Shown in pieces: positions 15,750 through 26,365 of a stretch of 64,000 nucleotides of DNA. The position numbers were made by a program, and so were the translations under genes. The notes beneath the pieces are model-generated. The model was given only the letters and a program-made list of their open reading frames with translations. It did no database searches and was not told the origin of the DNA. Every line of letters starts with the position of its first letter. Within the stretch, counting starts at the first letter, position 1. Location: positions 5,463,172 to 5,527,171 of the forward strand of contig CM041201.1 of the NCBI GenBank assembly GCA_023078555.1, written 5' to 3'. This stretch comes from Ulva prolifera. Its lineage: Eukaryota; Chlorophyta; Ulvophyceae; Ulvales; Ulvaceae.

Positions 15750-16590
15750 TACCGTAATAAATGTAAAGGTTCGTTGCGGGCCAGGTGAGACAAGACGCGG
15801 GAACAATTGTTTTTAATTTCGGGGCATTCGATTTTGGCGTGAACGGGACAGACAGGCGATTCATTGTTTTTCAGTTCGTCGCGCGCATGCATTGCGGGAC
15901 TGGACAAGCCACATTTATTCTTTTAGCAGTCGTCGTACTGGCATCACGTGGCTTGGTCAGTTCGCTGCTGACATCTGCGTACTCCCTATGAGCGAGTCTA
16001 GTGAATACATTGATGTCACATCAGACGACGAACCAGTTAGGAAGGTGCCGAAATTAATTACTAGCTACTTCAAGAAATTTGATGCCAATGATCCCAAGCA
16101 AGTGGCTGAAAAGGCAGCGCGAGAGCGCAAAGACGCACAGCGTACACAGCTCAATCGTTCGGAAGGGATGCTTGCACGGGCGGAGGCGCAGCTACGAAAA
16201 GTTTTAACTAATTGAAAATGATAGCCTCGACATGGAGGCTGATGACACGCCAATTGACGACGAGGAGAGGCGGTTGACAGGGCCTGTGATGGATGTGTAG
16301 CACAGCAGCTTGCGTTATTATACAAGTCGCCAAGCGCCAGCTGCCCTGAGTAGACGGGACACATGCCATTTAAAATTTATACTGCCGCTGTCGTGTTGTA
16401 GTTGCAAGCGCCAGGACAGTACATATTGTTTTGCACTTCGTCGCGCCAGCGACGAGAAGCCGGGACAAGGCGAAACTATTTTAGTCAATTTCGTCGCTGC
16501 GGTCGCCTACGGGACGGGATTTTGCATTAATTTCGTCGCTCTGGGATCTGGACGGACAAATTCCAACGAACCTTTACATTTATTACGGTA
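15750..16590. mobile_element. 841-bp TIR DNA transposon, non-autonomous
   Basis: The ends are perfect 27-bp inverted repeats at 15750-15776 (starting TACCGTAATAAATG) and 16564-16590 (ending CATTTATTACGGTA). The outermost TA on each side may be the target duplication, which would fit a Tc1/mariner/pogo-like or other TA-targeting superfamily. Subterminal copies of a TTCGTCGC-type motif occur near 15875, 16436, 16489 and 16527, as expected for transposase-binding sites. There is no transposase catalytic domain. The interior holds only a short charged reading frame. I do not recognise the family. Confidence 0.78.
15988..16215 (+). pseudogene. Charged ORF remnant inside the TIR element
   Basis: A 75-residue frame starts MSESSEYIDVTSDDEP and ends in an amphipathic Arg/Ala/Glu-rich segment. 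In another frame, immediately downstream to about 16300, the reading continues as an acidic stretch with MEADDTPIDDEE. A one-base shift therefore probably breaks what was one longer N-terminal region. The segment KLITSYFKKF resembles a PCNA-interacting (PIP) box core (I-x-x-Y-F) but lacks the leading Gln. Function is unknown; an N-terminal piece of a lost transposase is my inference. Confidence 0.4.
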
Positions 16591-17875
16591 GGTGCAAACG
16601 CGTGGCTTGTACGAAGACAGACTGCCCAGCATGGTGGGGCACCTTTTCGATGTTTCACATGCCTGTGTGACGGGAGGGAGGCACCCTTAGAAATGACCCC
16701 ACCAGCCGGCAGCAACGACACCTAACCCGAACGCACACCAGAACTGGAGCATGCCCGTGGGCTATGCACAATGCAAGCACCATCCTCACGCACAACATAC
16801 ACAGCCAAACGCCCTTGCCCGCATTCATACCCACACCCATGCACATTCCACACACTCACATCCATATGCACGCACCGCACGTGGCCAAATGCACCCACAG
16901 GCGCAGCAGTAGACCCAGCGAACCCCAGGCACTGGACACCACCCGCTGTAGCAGCTTGCGCAGGGCTCGGCCATCACCCAGAAGCCATACAGCAGCTCCT
17001 GAAGCTGGCCTGCAGCCTGCTGAGCCACCGCCCTGGTGGGGGGGCCGGCAGGCAGCCGCCTAGATGCAAGTGCATTTCTATCAGCGGCGGGGAGTGCCGG
17101 ACCCTAGCGGTCGGCAGCCACCCGAAGCGTGCTGGGTGGGGGGTGGGAGGGGGGTCAGGCTAGAGGGCGTGTCAGATACGAGGTAGGTGTGGTGCGTGTG
17201 ATGCTACAGCATCTCATAGCAATGTAGCCTGCCGGGAGATGCGCAGCAGTACCGTCGCATGCATGTGTGGCACACGTACAGGCATGCTCCTGCGCCAAAT
17301 TCTGAAAGCCCATTTACTTCTCAGCATGCCATCCTCTCAAGTTTTTTTCTACAGCGTTTGAGCAGATGGCTTGCAGCTCTTGGGGCTGCAAGTCAAGAAG
17401 CATGGACTTGCTGTTGAGATTTGATGAAGCAAACATCGTCAACGGCCATACTTCGAGTAATTGACTCAAATGCATGAGCAACAGATACATGGTTCTTCTA
17501 GCCTTTCGACAACAGCTCTGGGCAACACAGTAAGGGCCTCTTGCACATCATAATCACGATCGTTTGCATCGCGCTTTCATGTCGCCAGGCTTTACTGATG
17601 ACATCAAAGCGAATGGAAAGGCGATATGATGTCAATAGGGTTGTGGACACAGCATGTAGGATTGGTGTCCAGCCATTTGTTGCAAGTTTGTCCATGATGT
17701 GCTGGGATCATCCCTCAATCGACTGACATCTACGCCTCAGCAAATTCAAGGAGGAACAGCACAGACACGATTTCGGAGGGATGCAACGTAGATCCCTGAG
17801 ATTGTTTTACAGACCCGGAGTCGGGGACAAAAATGTCCCTGCACTTGAGACAATGCCGAACAGTATCAGGGCAAT
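16591..17875. other. C-rich/G-rich intergenic block, no gene
   Basis: Between about 16,730 and 17,170 the plus strand is first strongly C-rich with CACAC/CATCC runs and then G-rich, unlike the flanks. A plus-strand frame across it includes PRHWTPPAVAACAGLGHHPEA but no domain I know. The block may be an old insertion. The rest, up to the ankyrin gene's stop at 17876, shows nothing clear. Confidence 0.35.
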
Positions 17876-20332
17876 CTAGCTTGCTCGACTGGGAAGCCTG
17901 CCTTGCGCCCAAAGAAGGGTAATAACAATACCAGCAACCGCAATTTGCTGCAGTAATCTCAACAGAGTCTGGTGCCACACTCTTGGCTGTCGCTGCAGTG
18001 CAGCTGAGTCGTCGCCAAAGTCATAGTCAGCATCACTCTCCCACCCAATGCTTGCTTTGGATTCCCGGCACACCCTGGGCGGTGCGGGTTGTATCTCTGA
18101 TTCACCCATCTTGGGCACGTTCGCCAAGGTCCCCGCATCATGCATGTCTTCTGCCCCTTCATCGTTAGCCATTGGGTTGCACATTGCATCGATCGCCTCC
18201 TCGATCTTTGAGTCCAACGCAGCAGACATACCTGCAGGGCGTTGACAATTACATTGAGGTGACTCCACAGCATAGAAATGCTTTGCAGAATACTGCATGA
18301 CTTAAAGTGCACAACTACTTTGACCGATTCAGTAGGTAAAGCACTCTACTGTTCACCTTGCTAGTGTTCTGAGAAATCATGGCATTGAGGCTATACTCTC
18401 TCAACAAGCATGGCAGCAAGCAAGTCCGGGCAAGCTGAAAACCAAGCCATCCCATACCAGCTGCTCGCTGCACATCTTGATGGTCCCATGGCCGCAGCAC
18501 CTCTGATAGATTGAACTGGCCTCCGCCATGCAATGACAGTACATCGCGGAGGCCACGCAATTTGTTCAAACATGCCAGCGCCTGTTGGTCGCGCACAAGG
18601 GGGCCTTTATGTGGGTCTTGAATCACAGCGTCAACCATCTTACGCACGCATGAATCCTGCATTGCCTCTTGAAACCTCTCGTCACGCCGCAGGCACCCCT
18701 CGGCAGCCACACGGTTGATATCAAGGGTGACCTTGTGGACCTGCAGTGCGTGGGTGTTATGAGCTGGCGAATCAACATCGATGCGGCATGCTGCCTATCA
18801 TAGGGACGAATACCTGCTCTAGGCATCGTCTAGATCTGAGAGACAGGGCCGATAGACCATAAATATCTTGAGGCTTAAGTTTGGCCCAAACCTTGACACG
18901 GTGCACTTGATCGCTTGCAGGGACTGACTGCATGATAGCTGCAACATGTGCTGGGCAGGTCGCTGCCTGCAGGCGCGCAGCTACGCTTAAACTGACATCT
19001 TGATATTCGATGTACTCTTCCCTGCCTCTAGTCACAACTGCATTGACGTGGTTCTTGGGAGGCTTCCCGCCAAATCCGGTGCCAAGTAGGGTGTTCCTCA
19101 AAACTGATCCTTTGGGTGTAAGTAGAATTTGCATTTTGTGTAAAGTGCCTTTGTCAACCTCAGCCACAGCATGTTTAAGCTCGGGGGTTGCCTCTGCTGA
19201 CTGTAGCATAGACCATGGAGTTCGGCCTGCTGTGTCCCTGCAGCATTGTATGGCATGTGAACACCACTCACATGCACTGCATTGGCGGCTTCATTCTCAA
19301 TCTTCGATTACACTAGTACGCTGGGTACAATGATTGAGTGCTGAGATCGGGTCATTGTGGTCATGTTGATTCACCTGCGCAGGAGCTGTCAACAAAAACA
19401 TGGGTAGTGGTATTCACACTTGGCTGAGGTGTCTGCGCCAACACCAATGAGCATCTCTAGTCCAGCCACACTAAAATTTCCAGCCAGGATCATGCAGTGC
19501 AAAGCTGTCAGCTGCTCCGTATTTTCCTGGTTGTTGATTAAGTCACTTGCGACAGACTCAGAATGGCGCAGCAACCAATCCAATAGGTGGGTGTGGCCGG
19601 CGGCGGCGGCTACGTGACAAATCGTGTAGCCACCATTCATCCGCAATGCATCATCATCATCTGGCACAGCGATTCTCGATCTCTCTAGTGCTTCGCATAC
19701 ATCAGTGTGGCCTCGAAAGGCTGCCTCGCCTGAACGGTGTGTTTCTGAGATCCGCATGAGATGTATCAATACAACAATGCAAAGCTGGAGCAAAATATCA
19801 CAGAAGCGCCTCGCCATTGAAGTACGTACACAGAAACCAAGGCAAAAAATTAAACCGCATGAAACAGAATGCATATACCACCCCGGGGATATGTCACTTC
19901 ACTTGCATTTGTGCCATTGCACTTCAGCAATTCGAGCACATCCATATCTGGTGCAGGCGGGATCTCACCAAAGGGAGTCAGGTCCCATTGATTGCGCAAA
20001 TTGATTTTGGCCCCGAGTTTAACCAGCCGGCGTGCAGCAGCAGCGGCGCCGCCCCTGGCTGCAAGATGTAGTGCTGTGCAATCTGTGCCATCACATGCAT
20101 CTAGCCACGCTGACTTCAACACTAGGAATGACACGATTGATTCGTGATCATGCAATGCTGCATAGTGGATGGGTGTTCTGCCAAGCACATCCTCCGCGTC
20201 CATGTCCACGCCTTTGCTGTGCAACAGCTGAAGGACTTCCAGCTCTCCTTTTGCTGCTGCGAAGTGTGCACCATTTCGTTTGTCTTTGTCCATCACATAC
20301 GGCTGCACACTATCACCGAGGAGATCGTTCAC
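17876..20332 (-). CDS. Ankyrin-repeat protein with C-terminal membrane segment (5' end unresolved)
   Basis: Exons read on the minus strand: 20332 to about 19902, about 19752 to about 19400, 19237-18814, 18740-18357, 18292-17876. Junction phases agree. The first two exons encode about five ankyrin repeats, for example RNGAHFAAAKGELEVLQLLH, GRTPIHYAALHDHESIV, TALHLAARGGAAAAARRLV and YTICHVAAAAGHTHLLDWLL. A last partial repeat, AGRTPWSMLQ, is completed across an intron. The next ~270 residues have no family I can name. The C-terminal exon is acidic and ends with one hydrophobic span (IAVAGIVITLLWA), suggesting a tail-anchored or single-pass protein with the ankyrins exposed to the cytosol. The frame stays open to about 20,455, so one or more 5' exons with the true start are missing from this model. 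Confidence 0.7.
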
Positions 20333-21230
20333 CTGCACAATGCCAAGTTGACCGAGTCTGAAAGGCCAACCAGCTGTCACAAAAGGTACACGACAGCACA
20401 GCTGCGACAGGTCTGACAGTTGGTTCACAGATGATGCTGGACCCGTTATACGCACAGATAAATGTGTGTTGATCCCATAGGTGGACTACTTGTACAATGC
20501 ATGTTTCTCAGCGACCATGCGGGTACATATTTTGCTTTGCGGACGCACGTCATCCAGGAGACCACGAGCGCATGCTAGCAAGAATAAATCTTTCTGTTCT
20601 CTGTCTGACATGTTTCAGTGTTAGCGCTACAAGAGCGGGGCAACGCCGAAACAACAAGTTTATTGATGTCTAGTTGTCACTCGCACAATACAACAACGTT
20701 GAATAACTACATGATCGTGAAACCATTTTCCACCTCCTTATACAGAAATTGATTCCACTAGATTATAATATTCTTGCACGGGAGAACATCAGACGAAGCC
20801 AAACTGCCCGGAGAGTGGTGCGTGAAAATGGCGCGCGAGAAAGGTCGAGCCGAGTTTGCTTGAGGCTTCACACATCGGAACATCCTACAGTCTGATTCAA
20901 CAGCAACATATGTGCGTAGATACTGCGAGTCGCCAATGTGATCAACCTCTCAACTCAAGTTCGCGAGAAAGATTTGGGATCGCTGCATGTGTCTACAGGC
21001 ACCACACCCAGGGAAGTACGGCAGATTCGCAACGGGCTGCAGCCCTGTCAATGCATTCGGACACAGAAACGTTGGCGGATGACTAGATGTAATGGCCTGT
21101 GTCACTGACCGATACCGTGAGACTCGTAAGACTGCATGGTGATTCATTTGTCCCTTACCAACGACTCGGGACTGCCGTCCACCGCAAGCGCTACACCTCG
21201 TGCGTTGACGTGAATCGGATAGGGGCAGAC
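20333..21230. other. Divergent interval upstream of ankyrin and thermospermine synthase genes
   Basis: It should contain missing 5' exon(s) and promoter of the minus-strand ankyrin gene and the promoter of the plus-strand synthase gene. No motif is distinctive enough to call. Confidence 0.35.
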
Positions 21231-22890
21231 ATGGGTGAGCAAGGCAGCCGTAGAATATGGGTATGTTCTAGGCATCCTACCAATTCGTGTATGGAATGCA
21301 CACGTGGGCACGGCCCACTGCAGGAGCCGCCCAGTTCAGAGGCGTCAGTGGAGGTCCAGCTGAATGGTCATTCTGCAAAATCTCTCATACAGAAACTCGG
21401 CAGAAATTCAGATTTTTTGTATGGCACAAGTTTGACTTGACGTCGTATTGCTTTCGCCTGTAGCTCGAAGAAGACATATCTGAGCACCTGCGGTGGTCGA
21501 TCAGCCTGAAGAGCATTATCAATGCCGGCATGAGCGAATTCCAAGCCTATGAACTTGTTGACTCATATCAATTCGGCAAGGTGTGACTAGATGCTGTCGA
21601 CTCTCAACATGATGTGTAGACATGTGCCAGCCAGTGCCAATATGTGTAGATGTCTGTGTGAACAGGAACCCTGCCGCTTTGCAGTTGCTGATGCTTGATG
21701 GGAAGCTTCAAAGTGCCGAGAAAGACGAGCGAGCATACCACGAGTGCCTTGTGCAGCCAGCTATGCTTCACCATCCAAACCCACGCCATGTGTTCATCTG
21801 CGGAGGTTGCAATTCCACTTCCACTGTGCGTTTGATGACCTGCATCTCATCAGGCATAGACACTTGTCCTCTGATCACTTGCTGAAACTTTCTTCGCGTG
21901 GCAGGTGGGGAAGGCGCAACTGCTCGCGAAGTCCTGAGACATGCAACTGTGGAAAAATGTGTCATGGTGGACATTGATGAAGCTGTTTGCAATTTCTGCA
22001 GAGAGAATCTTGAAATCAACAGGCCCGCATTTGAGTGCGCTCCCGTTGCACACTCTCCACTGCACTGACAGTTGCACCTTGCATGCATGTCCCGGGCAGT
22101 GTGCAGCGCCTGAACACTCTGAGTGCGTGCCAGTCATTGACAATTCAATCTGTGGCTACGTTCACGTTGTGTTCTGCTCCTTACCTGATAGCAAAATTTA
22201 TTTTCATTTGTGTTGGGGGCAGTGTTCATGTGGATCCTGGATACACAGTGACATGTACTGCCCTTCAGGGACCCACGCCTGCAACTCATTTGTGATGATG
22301 CACGCAAACAGCTGGAGCAGTATCCTGGCACATTTGATGTCATTATTGGAGACTTGGCAGATCCTGTCTTTGGGGGGCCTTGCTATCAGTTGTACACAGA
22401 CGATTTTTACAAGAACGTGGTCATGAAGAAATTGAATGCGGGGGGTATATTCGTGACTCAAAGTGGACCCTGCGGCGTCCTGACTTCACATGAGGTTTTC
22501 ACGCCCATACACAACACCCTGAAGTCAAGTTTTCCGAAGGTGGTCCCATACTGTTGTCACATCCCCGCATTTGCGGATGAATGGGTACGACCTCATCACT
22601 CAGCCTTTTTTCTTCGCACGTCACATGCCCTACCACAATGCCTGTACGCCCGTATGCAGGGTTGGAACATCGCTTTTAAAGATCCAGCTCCAATTTTGTC
22701 AGGCACAGACATGGACAAAGGTATAGCAGACAAGGTCGGGGACAGCATGTGGTTCCTGGACGGTTGCACATGGCAGCGCATATGCTCTCTCCCAAAACCC
22801 GTTCGTCAGACCATTGAACAAGAACAGCATATACTTTCAGTAGACAATCCCAAGTTTATTCATGGCCAAGGTGTAAAATCTCTTGTGTGA
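21231..22890 (+). CDS. ACL5: Thermospermine synthase, ACL5 type, 6 exons, 314 aa
   Basis: Exons: 21231-21260, 21464-21580, 21685-21805, 21905-22034, 22269-22584, 22660-22890. All are GT-AG and all phases close to 315 codons including the stop. The family is aminopropyltransferases, which transfer an aminopropyl group from decarboxylated S-adenosylmethionine; the ACL5 branch makes thermospermine from spermidine. Seen motifs are EEDISEHLRWS, MLDGKLQSAEKDE near residue 52, YHECLVQPA, HPNPR, the GGGEG cofactor loop near residue 89, VMVDID, IIGDLADP (spermidine synthases usually have a D-S-S-D-P-type motif here) and GPCYQLYT. The start is the only in-frame ATG of the first 30-bp exon. That short first exon is the least certain part. 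The gene converges on the E2 gene. Confidence 0.88.
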
Positions 22891-23375
22891 CGGGATGATG
22901 TGTGATTTGTCATCAGTGTTGCTGTGTGCAAGGAATCAAGTGTCAAAATGTTGGCATGAGTGGCACTGAAATCCGGATCTCAGGTCTGCTGCACTTCGCA
23001 CTATTCTTGCATGCCCTAATAAGATGCAGGGAAGCATGATTGCTTGGAGTGGCTACATCCAACACCTTCATGGTGCACAATGGCGACGATAAAACGCTCA
23101 TCTGCACCTGTGACACCACGGCATGTGCTTGCCGACTTCTGTGATGACTTCTGCTTGGCAGGCACTGTGGACTACGTGATACACCTGACTCTCGGTTACA
23201 ATGGTCAATGCTTTGACGTTGCTGGAAAGCAAACGTAAAACAGTTGGCAGCTCCTGTATGCATGAGATGCTCCCACGAATCCTAGTAAAACTCATATCGC
23301 CCTCGCAAAGAAAGCCACACTGATGCAGACATGCACTCATCGGCATGAGAGGTGCAGGTCCTGGCGGTACTCACC

Positions 23376-23520
23376 TCAGATGTCCAACAACAACCTGCGG
23401 GGATCCTCAATAACATCTTTTATGCGTCGAAGGAAAGTCACAGCCTGCAGCAACAACACAAATGTAGTACCATGGCCACACACATGTGCCCAGAATTCGC
23501 AGAGCATCAGCAACACAGTC

Positions 23521-23573
<53 letters not shown>

Positions 23574-25507
23574 CACGTCCATCGATAAGGCGGTGATCAT
23601 AACTGAGAGCCACATACATCATCGGCCGTGGCATGATCACTCCATCAACAACCATTGGCCTCTGCTGGATGCTGTGCATACCCAGTATAGCTGACTGCGG
23701 GGGATTGATGATTGGGGTTGAAAGCAATGATCCGTAAACACCACCGTTGGAAATAGTGAATGTGCCCCCTGCCATGTCATCAATGCCGAGAGTTCCATCT
23801 CGAGCCTTCTTGCCTAGCGCTACTATTTCCTATACGCAAAGAGATCGCAATGGTACAAGCACCTGCAAGGTAAAATGAAATACCCTGGGGTGATGGCGAG
23901 CCTAGAGCACCGCACCTTCTCCACATCAGCAAAGCGCATTTTATGTACATCCCGTATTACAGGGACAACAAGCCCCTTCGGAGTTGCAACTGCAATGGAT
24001 ATGTCCACATAGTCGCGATGCACCGTCTCATTGTTGTCAATTACACCATTGACAGCTGGTACCATCTCCAAAGCACTCGAGGCAGCCTTGGCAAATGCGG
24101 ACATAAAACCAAGTTTCACTCCATGAGCCTCCAGGAAAGCATCTTTATACTTGGAACGCATTGCCATAATGTTGGTCATGTCGATCTCATTGAACGTTGT
24201 CAGCATTGCATACCTGTGCAAACCCTAGCGATGAACCAAGATGCAATGTGACACACATGTTCGCTTCACATCAACATTATGAGATGATATGAGATCCAAC
24301 AGCAACCTCGCTCTCGTTGCTATTTGCATGTCAAGAGTTCGATTCACGCAGAGTACATTTGGCACCGCACGTATTCTGAGCATCCTTGAGACGGTCTGCC
24401 ACGCGCAGACGCAGACGGGACATCTTTACACGCCTTTCTCCACGCTCTGCGGATGCAGGGGTACGTTGCGGACCTCCTGAAGGGCCTGAAAGAGCTGATG
24501 ATGCAGGTGCCGCTTCAGGCGCAGGTGGTGGGGCCGGCTTTGGAACAGCTTCCTCTTTAACCACGCTAGCCTGGAATCAGCAAAGCAGATCTTGCATTTC
24601 GACATTTTTGCTGGACAGCTGTTCACACATTGAACCACATCATTGAAACAGATTTGCTCAAAGATGGACGCACATGCTGTGCACTGGTCCCGCCAGCTGC
24701 TTCCACAGCTGCCACATCATCATCAACAACTCCAACCACCTGGTTCACCTCCACTTCCTGGCCTTCCGAAATCTGCAACGATTTCAAAGCACCAGGCTTC
24801 GAGCCTGTGTACCTCATGTCAATCGTGACCTTGTCAGTTTCTATCTGTGCCACAATGTCATCAGTCTGCACAATAGTGCCTGCAAGCCACGGAGGACCTC
24901 TCCGTAGAACTGCCTTTCTGTGCAAATAGACGTCCCAGAACAGGTTGCAGGTGAGCAGCATATTCAGCTGACACACGACAGGCACTTTCTCGAAGTGGCT
25001 CCTTCGATGAGCTCAAAACTCAGCCGAAGCATGTCTCACCTTCTTTTTTCAGGATAGCCGCGACTACGCCGGTCGTAATGGAGTCGCCCATTGACGGAAC
25101 TGTGATACTGACTTCTGCCATTGCCGGGATTCCGACGTGGATGCATCTTAACGTCAAATCCGATGACAGCCCAGGCACGATCTGTCGTGTTTTCCGTGCG
25201 GCCTTGCACCTGCGACCAATTTACCACATCACGAACCACTCTGAGACACGACACCGTGAGCTGATCCGTTGACGCACCCGGCAGCACTATTCTTGCATAA
25301 AAGTGTCCATGATGAGAAGTCATATCGCAGAGCTGATAAAGATCCGAAGCTGCGAATGCCGCCATGACGGGGACTATTCTGCATGAACTTCTCGTCAGCG
25401 CCGGCCTTGGGCCACATCTTGTTGCATGGCTGAACATGATTATCATAACGTACAACTACGCCAAATATACAATTTAGACTGCGCCTTGCGGCATTGAACA
25501 CGGACAT
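23376..25507 (-). CDS. Dihydrolipoamide succinyltransferase, E2 of 2-oxoglutarate dehydrogenase, 8 exons, 451 aa
   Basis: Exons on the minus strand: 25507-25454, 25378-25278, 25209-25040, 24879-24674, 24570-24371, 24213-23916, 23829-23572, 23444-23376. Splice sites are GT-AG throughout and the phases close to 452 codons including the stop. The Arg-rich N-terminus starting [12 protein letters not shown] looks like a mitochondrial presequence. The lipoyl domain holds ETDKVTID with the lipoylated lysine at about Lys125. A Pro/Ala linker follows, and no peripheral-subunit-binding domain is visible, as in the animal and plant OGDH E2. The catalytic domain has [45 protein letters not shown] and DHRLIDGRE with catalytic His422 and Asp426. 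The enzyme transfers the succinyl group to CoA in the TCA cycle. Intron 7 begins with a GT array that merges with its 5' splice site. Confidence 0.92.
23526..23571. repeat. CA/GT array abutting a splice donor
   Basis: About 23 CA units on the plus strand are GT units on the coding strand of the E2 gene. The first GT of the array, at 23571-23570, is the splice donor of intron 7, directly after the GAG codon that ends the exon. Confidence 0.93.
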
Positions 25508-26365
25508 CAGACAAGTCAGCCTGGTCTCTCGAGCCCAACAGCTTGCAAAGCGGTTGCCTGCGCAGCGATGTTCTGCAAATCACGCAGACTTCACGCCCAG
25601 CGACGCCGGGACAATGACATGGATGATTGTTTGAACAAATCACGATTTACTGTTCGTGTACGGCAGTGGCACACGCTAAGATTCATGCTTCTGCGAAAGA
25701 AATATGCATCCATATCATGCATGGTGTCAATGTGCCGGCGAGCCGCGACGCATATGCTATGTGGCATATCCCATGTATGGCCACCACATTGCGCGCTTCG
25801 AAGTAGACTATTTGACACGGGTTGTATACTGCAGGATCATGGTCTGGATTCCTCAACGTGACAAGTGTCGTTGCGTGGATACCCGACGCAGTTCTTATAC
25901 AAGAACATAGATCAAGTGCACCAAAGGTGCTCCTCCTCAACTTTGGCGAGTTTAAGCGCTTCCTGTTCTTCACATAGATAAGTTATTGACCTGATCAATT
26001 TTGTGAAGGAAACGCCAGCAGGGGGGCGATGGGTTGCGCACTCAGTACCTTGTTCGCTGCAATCCCCAGTTTGCCATTGATGTCGTTGTAGTGTGGCTGG
26101 GGTGACGCGCTCGGACATGTTGGCAATAATGTCAGTGGCAGACAAGAACACATCGCAAGTGCATGGTCCAGGGTAGCGCAGTGTTCAGGACTGTTCGGCA
26201 CATCCCTAAATGGCGACTGCACTAGCATGTCGCATGTTGGCACGGTGTGGTGTCAGGGGTTACACCTTACCAGGCCATTTGAAAGCAAATCGTGCGGTTC
26301 AAAGACGGGACACGCACGAATTGTGCACTGCATGCGGTTGGATGACCTGGTCTGACAATGACGTA
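25508..26365. other. Interval with no assigned gene
   Basis: The interval lies between the 5' end of the E2 gene and the 3' end of the glycosyltransferase gene, both minus strand. Only short frames occur, with no family match. It presumably carries the E2 promoter and the glycosyltransferase 3' UTR. Confidence 0.4.
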
